Positions 53,790 to 62,398 of a stretch of DNA of 64,000 nucleotides are shown here, piece by piece. The position numbers and the translations under genes were made by a program. The DNA comes from Enterocloster lavalensis. GTDB lineage: Bacteria; Bacillota; Clostridia; Lachnospirales; Lachnospiraceae. How positions within the stretch are numbered: the stretch's first letter is position 1; every line of letters starts with the position of its first letter. The notes under the pieces are model-generated. The model did no database searches, was not told the origin of the DNA, and saw only the letters and a program-made list of their open reading frames with translations. The stretch is from NCBI RefSeq assembly GCF_902364025.1, contig NZ_CABJCG010000002.1, positions 372,001 through 436,000 of the forward strand. The letters run 5' to 3'.

Positions 53790-53960
53790 TTAGCCCTCGC
53801 TGATAGCTCCGGTGGGGCAGGTGCCAGCGCAAGTACCGCAATCGATGCAGGTATCAGCGTCGATAACGTACTGGCTATCGCCCTCGGAAATAGCGCCTAC
53901 GGGACATTCTGCTGCGCAGCTTCCGCAGCTAACACAAGAATCATTGATAACGTATGCCAT
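53790..53960 (-). CDS. 2[4Fe-4S] ferredoxin
   Basis: A 56-residue clostridial-type ferredoxin. Two cluster-binding motifs are seen: CVSCGSCAAECPVGAI (residues 9-24) and CIDCGTCAGTCPTGAI (residues 39-54), each with the CxxCxxCxxxCP pattern. It serves as a low-potential electron carrier in the cytoplasm. AAGGAGG lies before the ATG at 53960. Its own promoter and terminator suggest a single-gene transcript. Nearness to pflA may be functional but is not proof. Confidence 0.95.
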   Translation of the reverse strand: MAYVINDSCVSCGSCAAECPVGAISEGDSQYVIDADTCIDCGTCAGTCPTGAISEG

Positions 53961-54104
53961 TGGAATTACCTCCTTAATATTATGAGCATCTCCGGAAATA
54001 TTCTCACAACAGTGGAGTCCGGACAGGCCCTTTGTACATTGTTCTTATATTTTATACTATATTCTATAAATATTCAAGAGGAAAATGCAGGGTGCAATGT
54101 TTAA

Positions 54105-54298
54105 AATTATGAGCAATTACTGTTCACAGCACCACGGGAAAGCGCGATTCTGCGAACAGTAACACGCTACGCGATGCACAGAAACGGCAAAAACGCTGTT
54201 CCGCGCCGCTATCCTCGGGTTTTCTGTGACTTTTGCTGCGCTCCACTCACAAAAAACGCCTCGCGGGATATTACCTGTGTCAGTAATTATGAGCAATT
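54105..54298. mobile_element. 166-bp segment flanked by 14-bp direct repeats
   Basis: AATTATGAGCAATT occurs at 54105-54118 and again at 54285-54298. The enclosed 166 bp begins and ends with partly complementary ACTGTTCACAG/CTGTGTCAGT sequences and contains a TTACTGTTC...GAACAGTAA hairpin near its left end. The right repeat overlaps the last codons of pflA. This looks like an insertion with target duplication, without any coding content. Confidence 0.5.
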
Positions 54299-55036
54299 CC
54301 GACTCTCCCTCATGCCCCTGAGAATGATCTGCCGGGCTTTGGCCGCCCCGGCGGGTGGAAGGGGACTGGTGTCCTCCAGCGGATAAGGGATTCCCAGGGA
54401 TTGATACTTGGTCTTTCCCATGTCGTGGTAGGGCAGGACGTCCAGGGCTTTGATATTTTTCAGTGTGCCCAGATACAGCCCGAGGCGGTGGAGGTAATCT
54501 TCGCGGTCCGTGATTCCCGGAACCACCACATGGCGGACCCAGACCGGAATCTGCTTCTGTTCCAGATAGCGGGCGAACGCCAGAATGTTGTCCTGAGGCT
54601 GTCCGCACAGCTTTAAGTGCTCCTGGGGGTCGATGTGCTTGATATCCAGCAGCACCAGGTCGGTGACCGCTGCCAGCCGGTCAAATTTCTCCCTCACACC
54701 GGCGGAGTCCGGGCGGAAGGTGACGCCTGAGGTATCCAGGCAGGTGTGGATTCCCCGCTTTTTGGCCTCCTCGAACAGCTCCGTCACGAAGCCGATCTGC
54801 GTCAGCGGTTCCCCGCCGCTGACCGTGATGCCGCCCTTCCGGTAGAAATGCCGGGCGTTGTCGTACTGGTTTAAGAGCTGGTCCACGGTCATGGGAGTCC
54901 CGCCCTTGGGGTCCCATGTGTCGGGGTTGTGGCAGTACAGGCAGCGCATGGGACACCCGCTCAGAAAGATCACCATGCGGATGCCGGGGCCGTCCACGGT
55001 GCCAAAACTTTCAATGGAATGAACACGTCCGATCAT
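54287..55036 (-). CDS. pflA: pyruvate formate-lyase activating enzyme
   Basis: A 249-residue radical SAM enzyme that installs the glycyl radical on pyruvate formate-lyase. The 4Fe-4S cysteines are in GCPMRCLYCHNPDTW (about residues 28-42, CxxxCxxC). The GGEP-like GGEPLTQ motif (about 78) binds SAM. The N-terminal SIESFGTVDGPGIR is typical. It lies downstream of the split PFL genes on the same strand. Its last codons coincide with a direct repeat of the adjoining element, so the extreme C-terminus may be altered. Confidence 0.95.
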   Translation of the reverse strand: MIGRVHSIESFGTVDGPGIRMVIFLSGCPMRCLYCHNPDTWDPKGGTPMTVDQLLNQYDNARHFYRKGGITVSGGEPLTQIGFVTELFEEAKKRGIHTCLDTSGVTFRPDSAGVREKFDRLAAVTDLVLLDIKHIDPQEHLKLCGQPQDNILAFARYLEQKQIPVWVRHVVVPGITDREDYLHRLGLYLGTLKNIKALDVLPYHDMGKTKYQSLGIPYPLEDTSPLPPAGAAKARQIILRGMRESRNCS

Positions 55037-55225
55037 AAAAAGCCTCCTCCTCTCGCGTCTGCAAAGCGTGCACAGAAAATGCCCCGCCCGCGTCCTGACT
55101 GGCGGCGGATGGCCTCACCCGCCATGGCCGCACCTTACCGCGCCCGCCGCACGAACCAGGCATTTCCCTCTCACGCACAAGTCCGAAGGCAGTGCGCCCC
55201 CGGACATCATGCGAAAGAATCAATA

Positions 55226-55471
55226 TCAGATTTCCCCGTGGAACGTTCTGGAAATGACCTCGTCCTGCTGATCCTTGGTCAGCTTGTTAAAGTTCACGGC
55301 GTAGCCGGAAACACGCACGGTCAGCTGGGGATATTTCTCCGGGTGCGCCTGGGCGTCCAGCAGAGTTTCCTTGCTGAATACGTTGACATTTAAGTGGTGG
55401 CCGCCCTCCTGGGCGTAGCCGTCCAAAAGTGCTACCAGGTTATCGATCTGTGAATCACTTGCTTTTACCAT
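55226..55471 (-). CDS. stand-alone glycyl-radical domain protein (GrcA-like) of the split PFL
   Basis: An 81-residue protein equal to the C-terminal glycyl-radical domain of pyruvate formate-lyase. The radical Gly56 is in RVSGYAVNF, preceded by [20 protein letters not shown]. It resembles E. coli GrcA (YfiD), a spare domain that repairs damaged PFL. Here the neighbouring PFL gene lacks this domain altogether, so this protein must provide it in trans. It has its own AGAGAGGAC ribosome site and starts 158 bp after the PFL core stop. pflA follows. Confidence 0.93.
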   Translation of the reverse strand: MVKASDSQIDNLVALLDGYAQEGGHHLNVNVFSKETLLDAQAHPEKYPQLTVRVSGYAVNFNKLTKDQQDEVISRTFHGEI

Positions 55472-55629
55472 ATTGAAGTCCTCTCTTTCTTGTAATGTCC
55501 ATGGTTAAAGGGTTTGTTTCAGTTGCGCCGGGCCGGATATCCGGGGCGGAGCTGCGTCCAGGCTTCTGGCGCGCGAACCCCAGGCTTTCGGCCCGCACGC
55601 CCCGGGCTTCCATCCCGCGCCTTTTCTTA
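55472..55629 (-). other. GC-rich spacer between PFL core and glycyl-radical gene
   Basis: 158 bp containing two and a half imperfect copies of a GAAGCCTGGGG-GCGCGCC-type unit on the minus strand. No frame links the flanking genes, so they are separate genes, not one frameshifted gene. Confidence 0.5.
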
Positions 55630-57738
55630 TCAGGCGTCCTCGTTGTCCGCTTCCGCGTCCAGGCCCTCGAACAGGTTGCCGCCCATGCCGCAGGAAGTGC
55701 AGCTGTCCAGCTCCACCTCCAGGTCGCCCATAAAGACCTGATCGTCTTTACCCAGGGCGCCCGGGATGATGGAGAAGGTGTTGGAGATGCCGTCCTGGGC
55801 GTCCCGGAAGGGCAGCTTGGCCACGGAAGCCAGGGAAGCCACCGCGCCGTGGGTATCCCGGTGGTGCATTGGGTTGGCGCCCGGCGCGAAGGGCTGGCCC
55901 GCCTTGCGGCCGTCCGGCGTAGCGCCCGTGTTCTTTCCGTACACCACGTTGGAGGTGATGGTCAGAATGGAGGTGGTGGGGATGCCGCCGCGGTAGGTGT
56001 GGTTGCCCTTGATAAAGCTCATGAAGGTATGCACCAGCTCCGCCGCGATCTGATCCACGCGGTCGTCGTTATTTCCATATTTCGGGAAATCACCCTCCAC
56101 CTCATAATCCACGGCCACGCCTTTCTCATTGCGGATGGGCTTCACTTTGGCGTACTTGATGGCGGATAAAGAGTCGGCCACCACGGACAGGCCGGCGATG
56201 CCGGTTGCGAACCAGCGGGTCACCTTCTTGTCGTGCAGAGCCATCTGAAGGCGCTCATAGCTGTATTTGTCATGGTTGTAATGGATAATGTTCAGGGCGT
56301 TCACGTAAACCTTCGCCAGCCACTTCATCATATCCTTGTACCGGTCCATTACCTCGTCGTAATCCAGATACTCGGAGGTGATGGGGCGGAACTTGGGGCC
56401 CACCTGCTTGCCGCTGATCTCGTCCACGCCGCCGTTGATGGCGTAGAGCAGGCACTTGGCCAGGTTGGCTCTGGCGCCGAAGAATTGCATTTCCTTGCCA
56501 AGGCGCATACTGGAAACGCAGCAGGCGATGGCGTAATCGTCTCCGTGGGTCACCCGCATCAGGTCGTCGTTCTCATACTGGATGGAGGAGGACTCGATGG
56601 AGGTCTTGGCGCAGAAGCGCTTGAAATTCATGGGCAGTCTGGTGGACCAGAGCACGGTCAGGTTCGGCTCCGGGGCAGTGCCTAGGTTCTTTAAGGTGTG
56701 CAGGTAGCGGTAGGACATTTTTGTCACCATGTGCCGCCCGTCGATGCCCACGCCGCCGATGGATTCGGTCACCCAGGTGGGGTCGCCGGAGAACAGCTCG
56801 TTGTACTCGGGCGTTCTGGCGAACTTGATCAGGCGAAGCTTCATAATAAAATGATCCACAAACTCCTGAATCTGCTGCTCCGTGTAGGTTCCGGCCTTTA
56901 AGTCGCGCTCCGCGTAAATGTCGATGAAGGTGGAGGTGCGTCCCAGGGACATGGCCGCGCCGTTCTGCTCCTTAACCGCGGCCAGGTAGCCGAAGTAGGT
57001 CCACTGGATGGCCTCCTTCACGTCCATTGCCGGGCGGGAGAGGTCGTAGCCGTAGATCCGTCCCAACTCCTTCAAATCCTCCAGGGCCCGGATCTGCTCG
57101 GACAGCTCCTCCCGCTCCCGGATGACGTCGGAGTACATGATGGTGCGGGTGGAGTCCTTCTCCTCCTTTTTCTCCGCGATCAGGGTGTCCACCCCGTAAA
57201 GCGCGATGCGGCGGTAATCGCCGATGATCCGGCCGCGGCCGTAAGCGTCCGGCAGTCCGGTGATAATGTGGCTGGAGCGGCAGGCGCGCATCTCGGGGGT
57301 GTAGGCGTCAAACACGCCAGCATTGTGGGTTTTCCGGTGCTTGGTGAAAAACTCCACGATCTCCGGGTCCACCTCATAGCCGTTGTCCTGGCAGGCCTTC
57401 ACCGCCATGCGGATGCCGCCGTAGGGCTGCAGGGCCCGCTTGAAGGGCTTGTCGGTCTGAAAGCCCACGATGGTTTCTTTTTCCTTATCTAAATATCCGG
57501 GTCCGTGAGATGTGATGGTGGAAATGATCTTGGTGTCCATGTCCAGCACGCCGCCGGCCGCCAGCTCCTTGGCGGACAGCTCCATCACCTGCGCCCAGAG
57601 GGCTGTTGTATTCTCAGTGGGGCCTTCCAGAAATGTGTCGTCGCCGTCATAGGGCGTATAGTTTTTCTGAATAAAATCCCGCACATTAATTTCGCGTTCC
57701 CATACGCCGCTGTTAAATGTGTTCCATTCTGTTCTCAT
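55630..57738 (-). CDS. pflB: formate C-acetyltransferase catalytic core, lacking the glycyl-radical domain
   Basis: A 702-residue protein that aligns with pyruvate formate-lyase up to its last domain. The enzyme splits pyruvate and CoA into acetyl-CoA and formate. The catalytic Cys pair is C406-C407 in [34 protein letters not shown] and [34 protein letters not shown] are further hallmarks. It stops after an acidic tail ([11 protein letters not shown]) before the RVSGY domain that family members carry. That domain is the next gene. The start at 57738 follows AGGAGGG. A palindrome in the promoter suggests redox control. Confidence 0.95.
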   Translation of the reverse strand: MRTEWNTFNSGVWEREINVRDFIQKNYTPYDGDDTFLEGPTENTTALWAQVMELSAKELAAGGVLDMDTKIISTITSHGPGYLDKEKETIVGFQTDKPFKRALQPYGGIRMAVKACQDNGYEVDPEIVEFFTKHRKTHNAGVFDAYTPEMRACRSSHIITGLPDAYGRGRIIGDYRRIALYGVDTLIAEKKEEKDSTRTIMYSDVIREREELSEQIRALEDLKELGRIYGYDLSRPAMDVKEAIQWTYFGYLAAVKEQNGAAMSLGRTSTFIDIYAERDLKAGTYTEQQIQEFVDHFIMKLRLIKFARTPEYNELFSGDPTWVTESIGGVGIDGRHMVTKMSYRYLHTLKNLGTAPEPNLTVLWSTRLPMNFKRFCAKTSIESSSIQYENDDLMRVTHGDDYAIACCVSSMRLGKEMQFFGARANLAKCLLYAINGGVDEISGKQVGPKFRPITSEYLDYDEVMDRYKDMMKWLAKVYVNALNIIHYNHDKYSYERLQMALHDKKVTRWFATGIAGLSVVADSLSAIKYAKVKPIRNEKGVAVDYEVEGDFPKYGNNDDRVDQIAAELVHTFMSFIKGNHTYRGGIPTTSILTITSNVVYGKNTGATPDGRKAGQPFAPGANPMHHRDTHGAVASLASVAKLPFRDAQDGISNTFSIIPGALGKDDQVFMGDLEVELDSCTSCGMGGNLFEGLDAEADNEDA

Positions 57739-57833
57739 AGATTTTTCCCTCCTGTAAAACGTATTGTCTCCAATACCTGCTGCCGCCATTCGGTTGTCAC
57801 GCTGACAGTGTACTATAAGCTGCGGATAATTGC

Positions 57834-57849
57834 TGTTGCTTTTGCAACA
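57834..57849. promoter_or_regulatory. perfect palindrome in the pflB promoter, possible Rex-type operator
   Basis: TGTTGCTTTTGCAACA is a perfect 6-4-6 inverted repeat placed just after the -10 box of pflB. The TGTT-N8-AACA layout is reminiscent of Rex sites, but the inner bases differ from consensus. Confidence 0.5.
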
Positions 57850-57852
57850 TTT

Positions 57853-57882
57853 ATTATATTATGCACATTGTATACACGTCAA
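57853..57882 (-). promoter_or_regulatory. pflB promoter
   Basis: On the minus strand, TTGACG (57882-57877), an 18-bp spacer and TATAAT (57858-57853). Confidence 0.7.
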
Positions 57883-58063
57883 GGGCTTTAACTGATAATA
57901 TTTTTTAACTAACGGTGATAATTTGGGGTTATATGAAAAAAATGTAAGAGCCTTGGGAATAGCTGGAAAATATAAAAAACAATGGGCCGCAGAATATGCC
58001 TGCGGCTCATTGCACTCAACAGATTCCCGGGCGCAAGGGGCCCGGGACGAAGAAATTTGATAG

Positions 58064-58414
58064 TTAGCTGTACAAAATAAGCGCGATCATTTCAACCGGC
58101 TCCGGGCCTGCGGCCTCGATGCCGTGGCCTTCTCCGGGAGGCGTGTGGGCCACATCACCAGGGGACAGCGTGGTGATTGTCCCATTGTCGTTGTAACGCG
58201 CGGTTCCCTTCAGGATATAGTAGGTTTCCGACTCGTCTGTGTGTACATGATATCCGATGGCGGAACCGGGATAGACGGTGGTGTGGGCGAACACCCGGCC
58301 TTTGTGGTAGAGCTCATCGGGGCCGTTTAGCAGGCTGCGCACCATGATTTCACCGGTGCCGTCAAACGGTGCATTTTTTTGTTCCTTCAGCAAATCCGAG
58401 TATTTGCGTATCAT
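58064..58414 (-). CDS. cupin domain protein
   Basis: A 116-residue single cupin barrel. Motif 1 is GYHVHTDESETYYILKG (about residues 54-70), with metal ligands His, His and Glu. Motif 2 is PGDVAHTPPGEGHGI (about 84-98). Small metal cupins act as isomerases, lyases or sensors; no reaction can be assigned. AAGGAGG precedes the ATG. It lies 9 bp after the isocitrate-lyase-type gene on the same strand, so the two form an operon. A truncated relative is at 30320-30562. Confidence 0.88.
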   Translation of the reverse strand: MIRKYSDLLKEQKNAPFDGTGEIMVRSLLNGPDELYHKGRVFAHTTVYPGSAIGYHVHTDESETYYILKGTARYNDNGTITTLSPGDVAHTPPGEGHGIEAAGPEPVEMIALILYS

Positions 58415-58423
58415 GGGACCTCC

Positions 58424-59323
58424 TTATGACTTTGTCTCAAATTCCTTAGCGGCATTGATTTTAGGGCTGAATTTCCGGCCGAGTTCAATCCACTCCTGTA
58501 AACCGAACATGTTGAACAATGCGATGGGGCGGTTGTCCACGCCGTCCATTTCCGTGATAAAGATATCGCTCCCGGTCTCCAGACAGGACCTGGAAAACTC
58601 CTCCATGCCCTTGATTGCCCCCCACTGCGCGCAGTGAACGGTGATCAGGTTATAGCCCCAATCCACCAGCTGCTTATATGTGACCTTGGGACTGGCTCCG
58701 GCTGAGGCCATACCGAACATTTTCCAGCCGGGTACCCTGCGGCCGATTTCCTCAATGGCTTCCAGAGTTTCCGTCCCCTCCACCAGCGTAATATGAGCGC
58801 CTGCTTCCACGGAGGCGGTAGCACGTTCGATAGCAGCCTCCTTTCCGAGTATATTGTAGGCATCGGTTCTGGCGATGAGAAGGCAGTCGGTATCCCTGAG
58901 CGCGTAAGCTGCGGCTCTGATTTTCCCGAGATAATCCTCCAGAGGGATCACCTCTTTACCCTGGAGATGGCCGCAGCGTTTGGGAAAGGTCTGGTCCTCC
59001 ATGTGAACGGCCATGGCGCCGGCTTTGGCGATTTTCCTGCAGGTGTGGATGACGTTCAATTCGTTTCCAAAGCCGGTATCAATGTCCACAATCATGGGAA
59101 GGGAGCAGGAGGCGGAGATTCGGCCAACGGCATCGGTCAGTTCCTGCAGGGAGACCAGACCAATGTCCGGCAGCCCGCAATAGCTTGCGGCCAGTTCTCC
59201 GCCGCTCAGACACATGGCCTGAAAACCGGCACGCTCCGTAATCTTGGCTGAGAGACAGTCATAAACGCAGGGAGCCAGCACGGGACCCTTTTCCAAAAGT
59301 TGCTTTAGTGTGGTTTGTTCCAT
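58424..59323 (-). CDS. isocitrate lyase/PEP mutase superfamily carbon-carbon lyase
   Basis: A 299-residue barrel enzyme. The catalytic loop PKRCGHLQGK (about residues 116-125) carries the K-R-C-G-H signature of lyases such as methylisocitrate and dimethylmalate lyase, not the mutase signature. Metal-site DIDTGFGN (about 82) and MEDQ (about 110) are present. It should cleave a 2-hydroxy- or branched dicarboxylate into pyruvate or glyoxylate plus a second acid. AAGGAGG precedes the ATG. It is divergent from the TRAP-linked operon at 59610, suggesting one catabolic pathway. Confidence 0.88.
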   Translation of the reverse strand: MEQTTLKQLLEKGPVLAPCVYDCLSAKITERAGFQAMCLSGGELAASYCGLPDIGLVSLQELTDAVGRISASCSLPMIVDIDTGFGNELNVIHTCRKIAKAGAMAVHMEDQTFPKRCGHLQGKEVIPLEDYLGKIRAAAYALRDTDCLLIARTDAYNILGKEAAIERATASVEAGAHITLVEGTETLEAIEEIGRRVPGWKMFGMASAGASPKVTYKQLVDWGYNLITVHCAQWGAIKGMEEFSRSCLETGSDIFITEMDGVDNRPIALFNMFGLQEWIELGRKFSPKINAAKEFETKS

Positions 59324-59372
59324 CAGAACATCCTCCTTTTTGACGGTGGTTAATAAAATGGGTTATAACCTG

Positions 59373-59401
59373 ATGATAAACAAATAAAATAAAAATGTCA
59401 A
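59373..59401 (-). promoter_or_regulatory. promoter of the lyase-cupin operon
   Basis: On the minus strand, TTGACA (59401-59396), a 17-bp spacer and TATCAT (59378-59373). A perfect GGTTATAACC palindrome at 59361-59370 follows near the start point. Confidence 0.7.
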
Positions 59402-59545
59402 TAAAAGAAATATGAAAAATAAAATTTTGTTAAAATAAGGGCGAAAATAAACCGAAAAAGTGATATTGACCAAACAAATAGTAGGAAAAATGTAAAAATG
59501 ATACAGGGGGACTTTACAGAAAAATAAAATATGTAAAATTCTATA

Positions 59546-59574
59546 TTGACAAGAGGAGAATAAATGTATATCAT
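59546..59574 (+). promoter_or_regulatory. promoter of the hydratase-TRAP operon
   Basis: TTGACA (59546-59551), a 17-bp spacer and TATCAT (59569-59574), the same box sequences as the divergent promoter at 59373-59401. The AT-rich DNA between them (59402-59545) has no gene. Confidence 0.7.
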
Positions 59575-59609
59575 GGACTTATCAATAGTGAACATGGAGG
59601 TGTGCGGTG

Positions 59610-60338
59610 ATGGAAACAAAAAAACCAGTGGAGGTAACGGTGAAGGATCACGTTATGCAGATCCATCTGAACCGGCCGGAGGATGAAAACCGGATCAACC
59701 GCGAGGCGATGCAGATGATTGGGCAGGCGTTGGAGCGGGCGGATCAGGAGGCGGATATCCGGGTCGTGGTACTGCGGGGGAACAAGCAGCATTTCTGTTC
59801 CGGAGGGCGGGTGGATGCCGGCAGCTCAAAGGAAGAGAAGGACCGGTATTCTCAGGCGATCCGGGATATGCAGAGAAAGTTGATGGAGATCCGCACGCCG
59901 GTAATTGCGGCGGTGGAAGGGGACTGCGTGGCAGGAGGGAATGATCTTTTAGCCTCGTCCGATATCGCCATTGCCAGAAAAGGAGTCAAATTTGGTTTTC
60001 CCGAGATTCTGCACGGCGGTTTTCCGGTGATGGTTATGATCAACACAATCGACGTGATCCCCAAAAAGCGTCTGCTTCCGGCCTTTTACGGGGGAGAACT
60101 GTTTGGAACCGAGGAGGCCATGGCCTATGGACTGATCACCTGCGTGGCCGAAGAGGAGGCATTTGAGGAGACGCTCCAGTATTATCTCGATATGATTCTG
60201 TCCAAACCGGCTCTGCAGATCCAGATGGGGAGAAAGGCTTACTACCGTATGTGTCCCATGGATTATGAAGCGCGTGTGGCCTACGGCACGGAAACACTGG
60301 AGGCTGTTTTGAAGGAGCAGGCCAGATATGAAGCATAA
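59610..60338 (+). CDS. enoyl-CoA hydratase/isomerase (crotonase) family protein
   Basis: A 242-residue crotonase-fold protein. The CoA-binding and oxyanion-hole parts are KQHFCSGGRVDAGSSK (about residues 56-71) and EGDCVAGGNDLLASSDIAIA (about 93-112). The position of a usual catalytic Glu is occupied within KFGFPEILHGGFPV (about 117-130), which retains one Glu. Substrate is unknown; it may act on a CoA ester made from the imported acid. The start at 59610 follows GGAGG. It overlaps the next gene by 11 bp. Confidence 0.87.
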   Translation: METKKPVEVTVKDHVMQIHLNRPEDENRINREAMQMIGQALERADQEADIRVVVLRGNKQHFCSGGRVDAGSSKEEKDRYSQAIRDMQRKLMEIRTPVIAAVEGDCVAGGNDLLASSDIAIARKGVKFGFPEILHGGFPVMVMINTIDVIPKKRLLPAFYGGELFGTEEAMAYGLITCVAEEEAFEETLQYYLDMILSKPALQIQMGRKAYYRMCPMDYEARVAYGTETLEAVLKEQARYEA

Positions 60339-61281
60339 GGAAATACGTTCCATTGCCGGTGAAGACAATCCGGATATGCGAGCGGTCCAGGAACAGGTCC
60401 GGCGCTTTGCAGAAGGCCTGGGCTGCCGGTATACATGGGCGCCGGGAGCGGTTGGCGGAGAAAACATTGATCTTGCCGGAGCCGGTGCGCTGATTGTGGA
60501 CGGCGACGAAATAAACATGCGGCTGACGGACTGCTCCGAAGCGGGAGTGAAGGTTGTTGTTCGTAGGACTGGCGGCTGGCGGGAAGGGGATCTGCAGAGG
60601 GCGTTGAGTCTTGGAATCCGGCTTGCGGCCGTACCGGAAAATGGGGAGGCAGAGATGGCAGAAATGGCGTTATCCCTGATCCTTGCCCTCAGGCGCAAGG
60701 TAATCCGCCATCACCAGCAGGTGATGGAAGGACAATGGATCCGGCACGCAGCCTCCTCTGTAACGGGGTCCACCATCGGGATTCTGGGACTTGAAAACGG
60801 CGGCGGAAAACTGGCGCAGATGATGGAGGCCATGGGCTGCCGTGTCCTGGTATGGCAGCCGGACCCGGAAAACGCGGAGGCGGATTCCCGCTTTTCGGCG
60901 GAGCTTGAAGCGTTGTGCCGTGAGGCGGATATTGTCAGCGTTCATTTATCATACAATCAGGCAGGGAAACAGATTGTGAGCAAAGAGCTGATCGGGTGGA
61001 TGAAACGCACCGCGGTGCTGATCAGTATGGGGGACGGCAGGTTGGTGGATACGGAAGCGCTCTATGCCGCACTAAAGGAGAAACGGGTCGAGGCAGCCGC
61101 ACTGGATACATTAGAGCGAACCGTTATTGAGGGGGAAAATCCCTTCCGGACTCTTAGAAATGTGATCCTCACCCCGGGAATCGGGAGGTTCACAAGGGAG
61201 GAACTGGTGAGATCTGGCTGCGAGGCTGTCCACATTGCGTTCAAGCTGCTTTCGGAGTCAGACGGATTCAACACAAAATAA
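60328..61281 (+). CDS. 2-hydroxyacid dehydrogenase-like protein with altered active site
   Basis: A 317-residue homologue of D-isomer-specific 2-hydroxyacid dehydrogenases. The NAD-binding STIGILGLENGGGKLAQMMEAMG is at about residues 148-170, and the C-terminal VLISMGDGRLVDTEALYAALKE segment at about 230-251. In typical enzymes this segment reads NxxRG with the catalytic Arg; here that position is Asp. The catalytic His in TPHIG is Gly (VILTPGIGRFT, about 280-290). It may be non-catalytic, a binding protein, or use another mechanism. Coupled to the crotonase by overlap and followed by TRAP genes. Confidence 0.8.
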   Translation: MKHKEIRSIAGEDNPDMRAVQEQVRRFAEGLGCRYTWAPGAVGGENIDLAGAGALIVDGDEINMRLTDCSEAGVKVVVRRTGGWREGDLQRALSLGIRLAAVPENGEAEMAEMALSLILALRRKVIRHHQQVMEGQWIRHAASSVTGSTIGILGLENGGGKLAQMMEAMGCRVLVWQPDPENAEADSRFSAELEALCREADIVSVHLSYNQAGKQIVSKELIGWMKRTAVLISMGDGRLVDTEALYAALKEKRVEAAALDTLERTVIEGENPFRTLRNVILTPGIGRFTREELVRSGCEAVHIAFKLLSESDGFNTK

Positions 61282-61308
61282 GCATTTTTATAAAAAGGAG
61301 AGGTAAAA

Positions 61309-62385
61309 ATGAGAAAAGGAATGAGATTCGTAGCATTGACATTGGCGGCAATGATATTGACCGCAGGCTGTGGGGGAAAGGCGGATACCGGAGCTTCCGC
61401 TGCGGGTTCAACAGGGGAGCCGCAGACTTCAGCTTCAACCCAGGCTGTGCAACAGCAGGAGGGCGCGTTGGTCTTAAAACTGGGTGTTCCCGCCCCGGCA
61501 GGCACAGTGCAGCCCAACACGGCGGAGCTATGGGCGGACAAGCTGGAGGCTGTCTCCGGTGGCAAAATGACCATAGAGGTACTGGCCGGGGGCGTGCTGG
61601 GAAATACGGCTGCCCACTACTCGCAGATGGAACAGGGAACCCTGGATTTCTTTTTGACCGGCTTTGACACAGCTACGGTGCTGAAAGAAGGGACGGATTT
61701 CAGCGTGTGCGTAGTGCCATTCCTGTTTGAGGACCTGGATCATTACCACAAATTCCTGGAGTCGGATATTTTAAAGGAGATGGTGGCAAAGGTGGAGGCG
61801 GCCAACGGTCTCAAGTACATGGGCCCCATCAGTGATCAGGCGCCCCGGTCCCTGACGACTACCAATACTCCGGTGAAGGTTCCGGCGGACCTTAAAAATA
61901 TGAAGATTCGCACTCCGGAGTCCCCTGCAATCACAAAGATGCTTACCGCATGGGGGGCCAATCCCATGGTAGTCAGCGGCGGCGAACTGTTCCAGGCCCT
62001 TCAGACCGGCATGGTGGACGGGCAGGACAATGATCTGGTGAACTCCTATACCTCCAGCTTCTCCGAGGTACAGAAGTATTATATGAATCTGGACTACATT
62101 TACTCGGACATGGTGATCTGGATGTCGGATATCAGCTGGAACAAGCTGACCGAACAGCAGCAGAGCTGGCTGACCCAGTCCCTGGAGGAAACGTTCAAGG
62201 AGGCCTCGGACACCCTGTGGAACACCACCTACGAGGAATGTCTGAGAAAGTTCCAGGAAGAGGGCGTTACCTACATTGAGGTGGACCGTGATGCATTTGT
62301 GAAGTCGGCTGAAGAAATTGCGGCGAAATTTGACGGGGAACTTTTCAGAGCCGGGCTTTACGAGCAGATCAAGGGGTTAAAGTAA
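61309..62385 (+). CDS. TRAP transporter substrate-binding lipoprotein (DctP)
   Basis: A 358-residue solute receptor. It has a signal peptide with lipobox LTAGC (Cys near residue 21), a Ser/Gln/Thr-rich linker (about 24-50) and the DctP fold. The ligand-binding Arg lies in MKIRTPESPAIT (about 200-211), with GELFQALQTGMVDGQDN (about 225-241) following. AAAAGGAGAGG precedes the ATG. It is third in the operon after the crotonase and dehydrogenase-like genes. The substrate is probably the organic acid handled by those enzymes and the divergent lyase. Confidence 0.92.
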   Translation: MRKGMRFVALTLAAMILTAGCGGKADTGASAAGSTGEPQTSASTQAVQQQEGALVLKLGVPAPAGTVQPNTAELWADKLEAVSGGKMTIEVLAGGVLGNTAAHYSQMEQGTLDFFLTGFDTATVLKEGTDFSVCVVPFLFEDLDHYHKFLESDILKEMVAKVEAANGLKYMGPISDQAPRSLTTTNTPVKVPADLKNMKIRTPESPAITKMLTAWGANPMVVSGGELFQALQTGMVDGQDNDLVNSYTSSFSEVQKYYMNLDYIYSDMVIWMSDISWNKLTEQQQSWLTQSLEETFKEASDTLWNTTYEECLRKFQEEGVTYIEVDRDAFVKSAEEIAAKFDGELFRAGLYEQIKGLK

Positions 62386-62398
62386 CGGGGAGGTAATG

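Noticed and set aside
53721..54104. 127-codon plus-strand frame
   Set aside because: It is antisense to the clear 2[4Fe-4S] ferredoxin gene on the minus strand.
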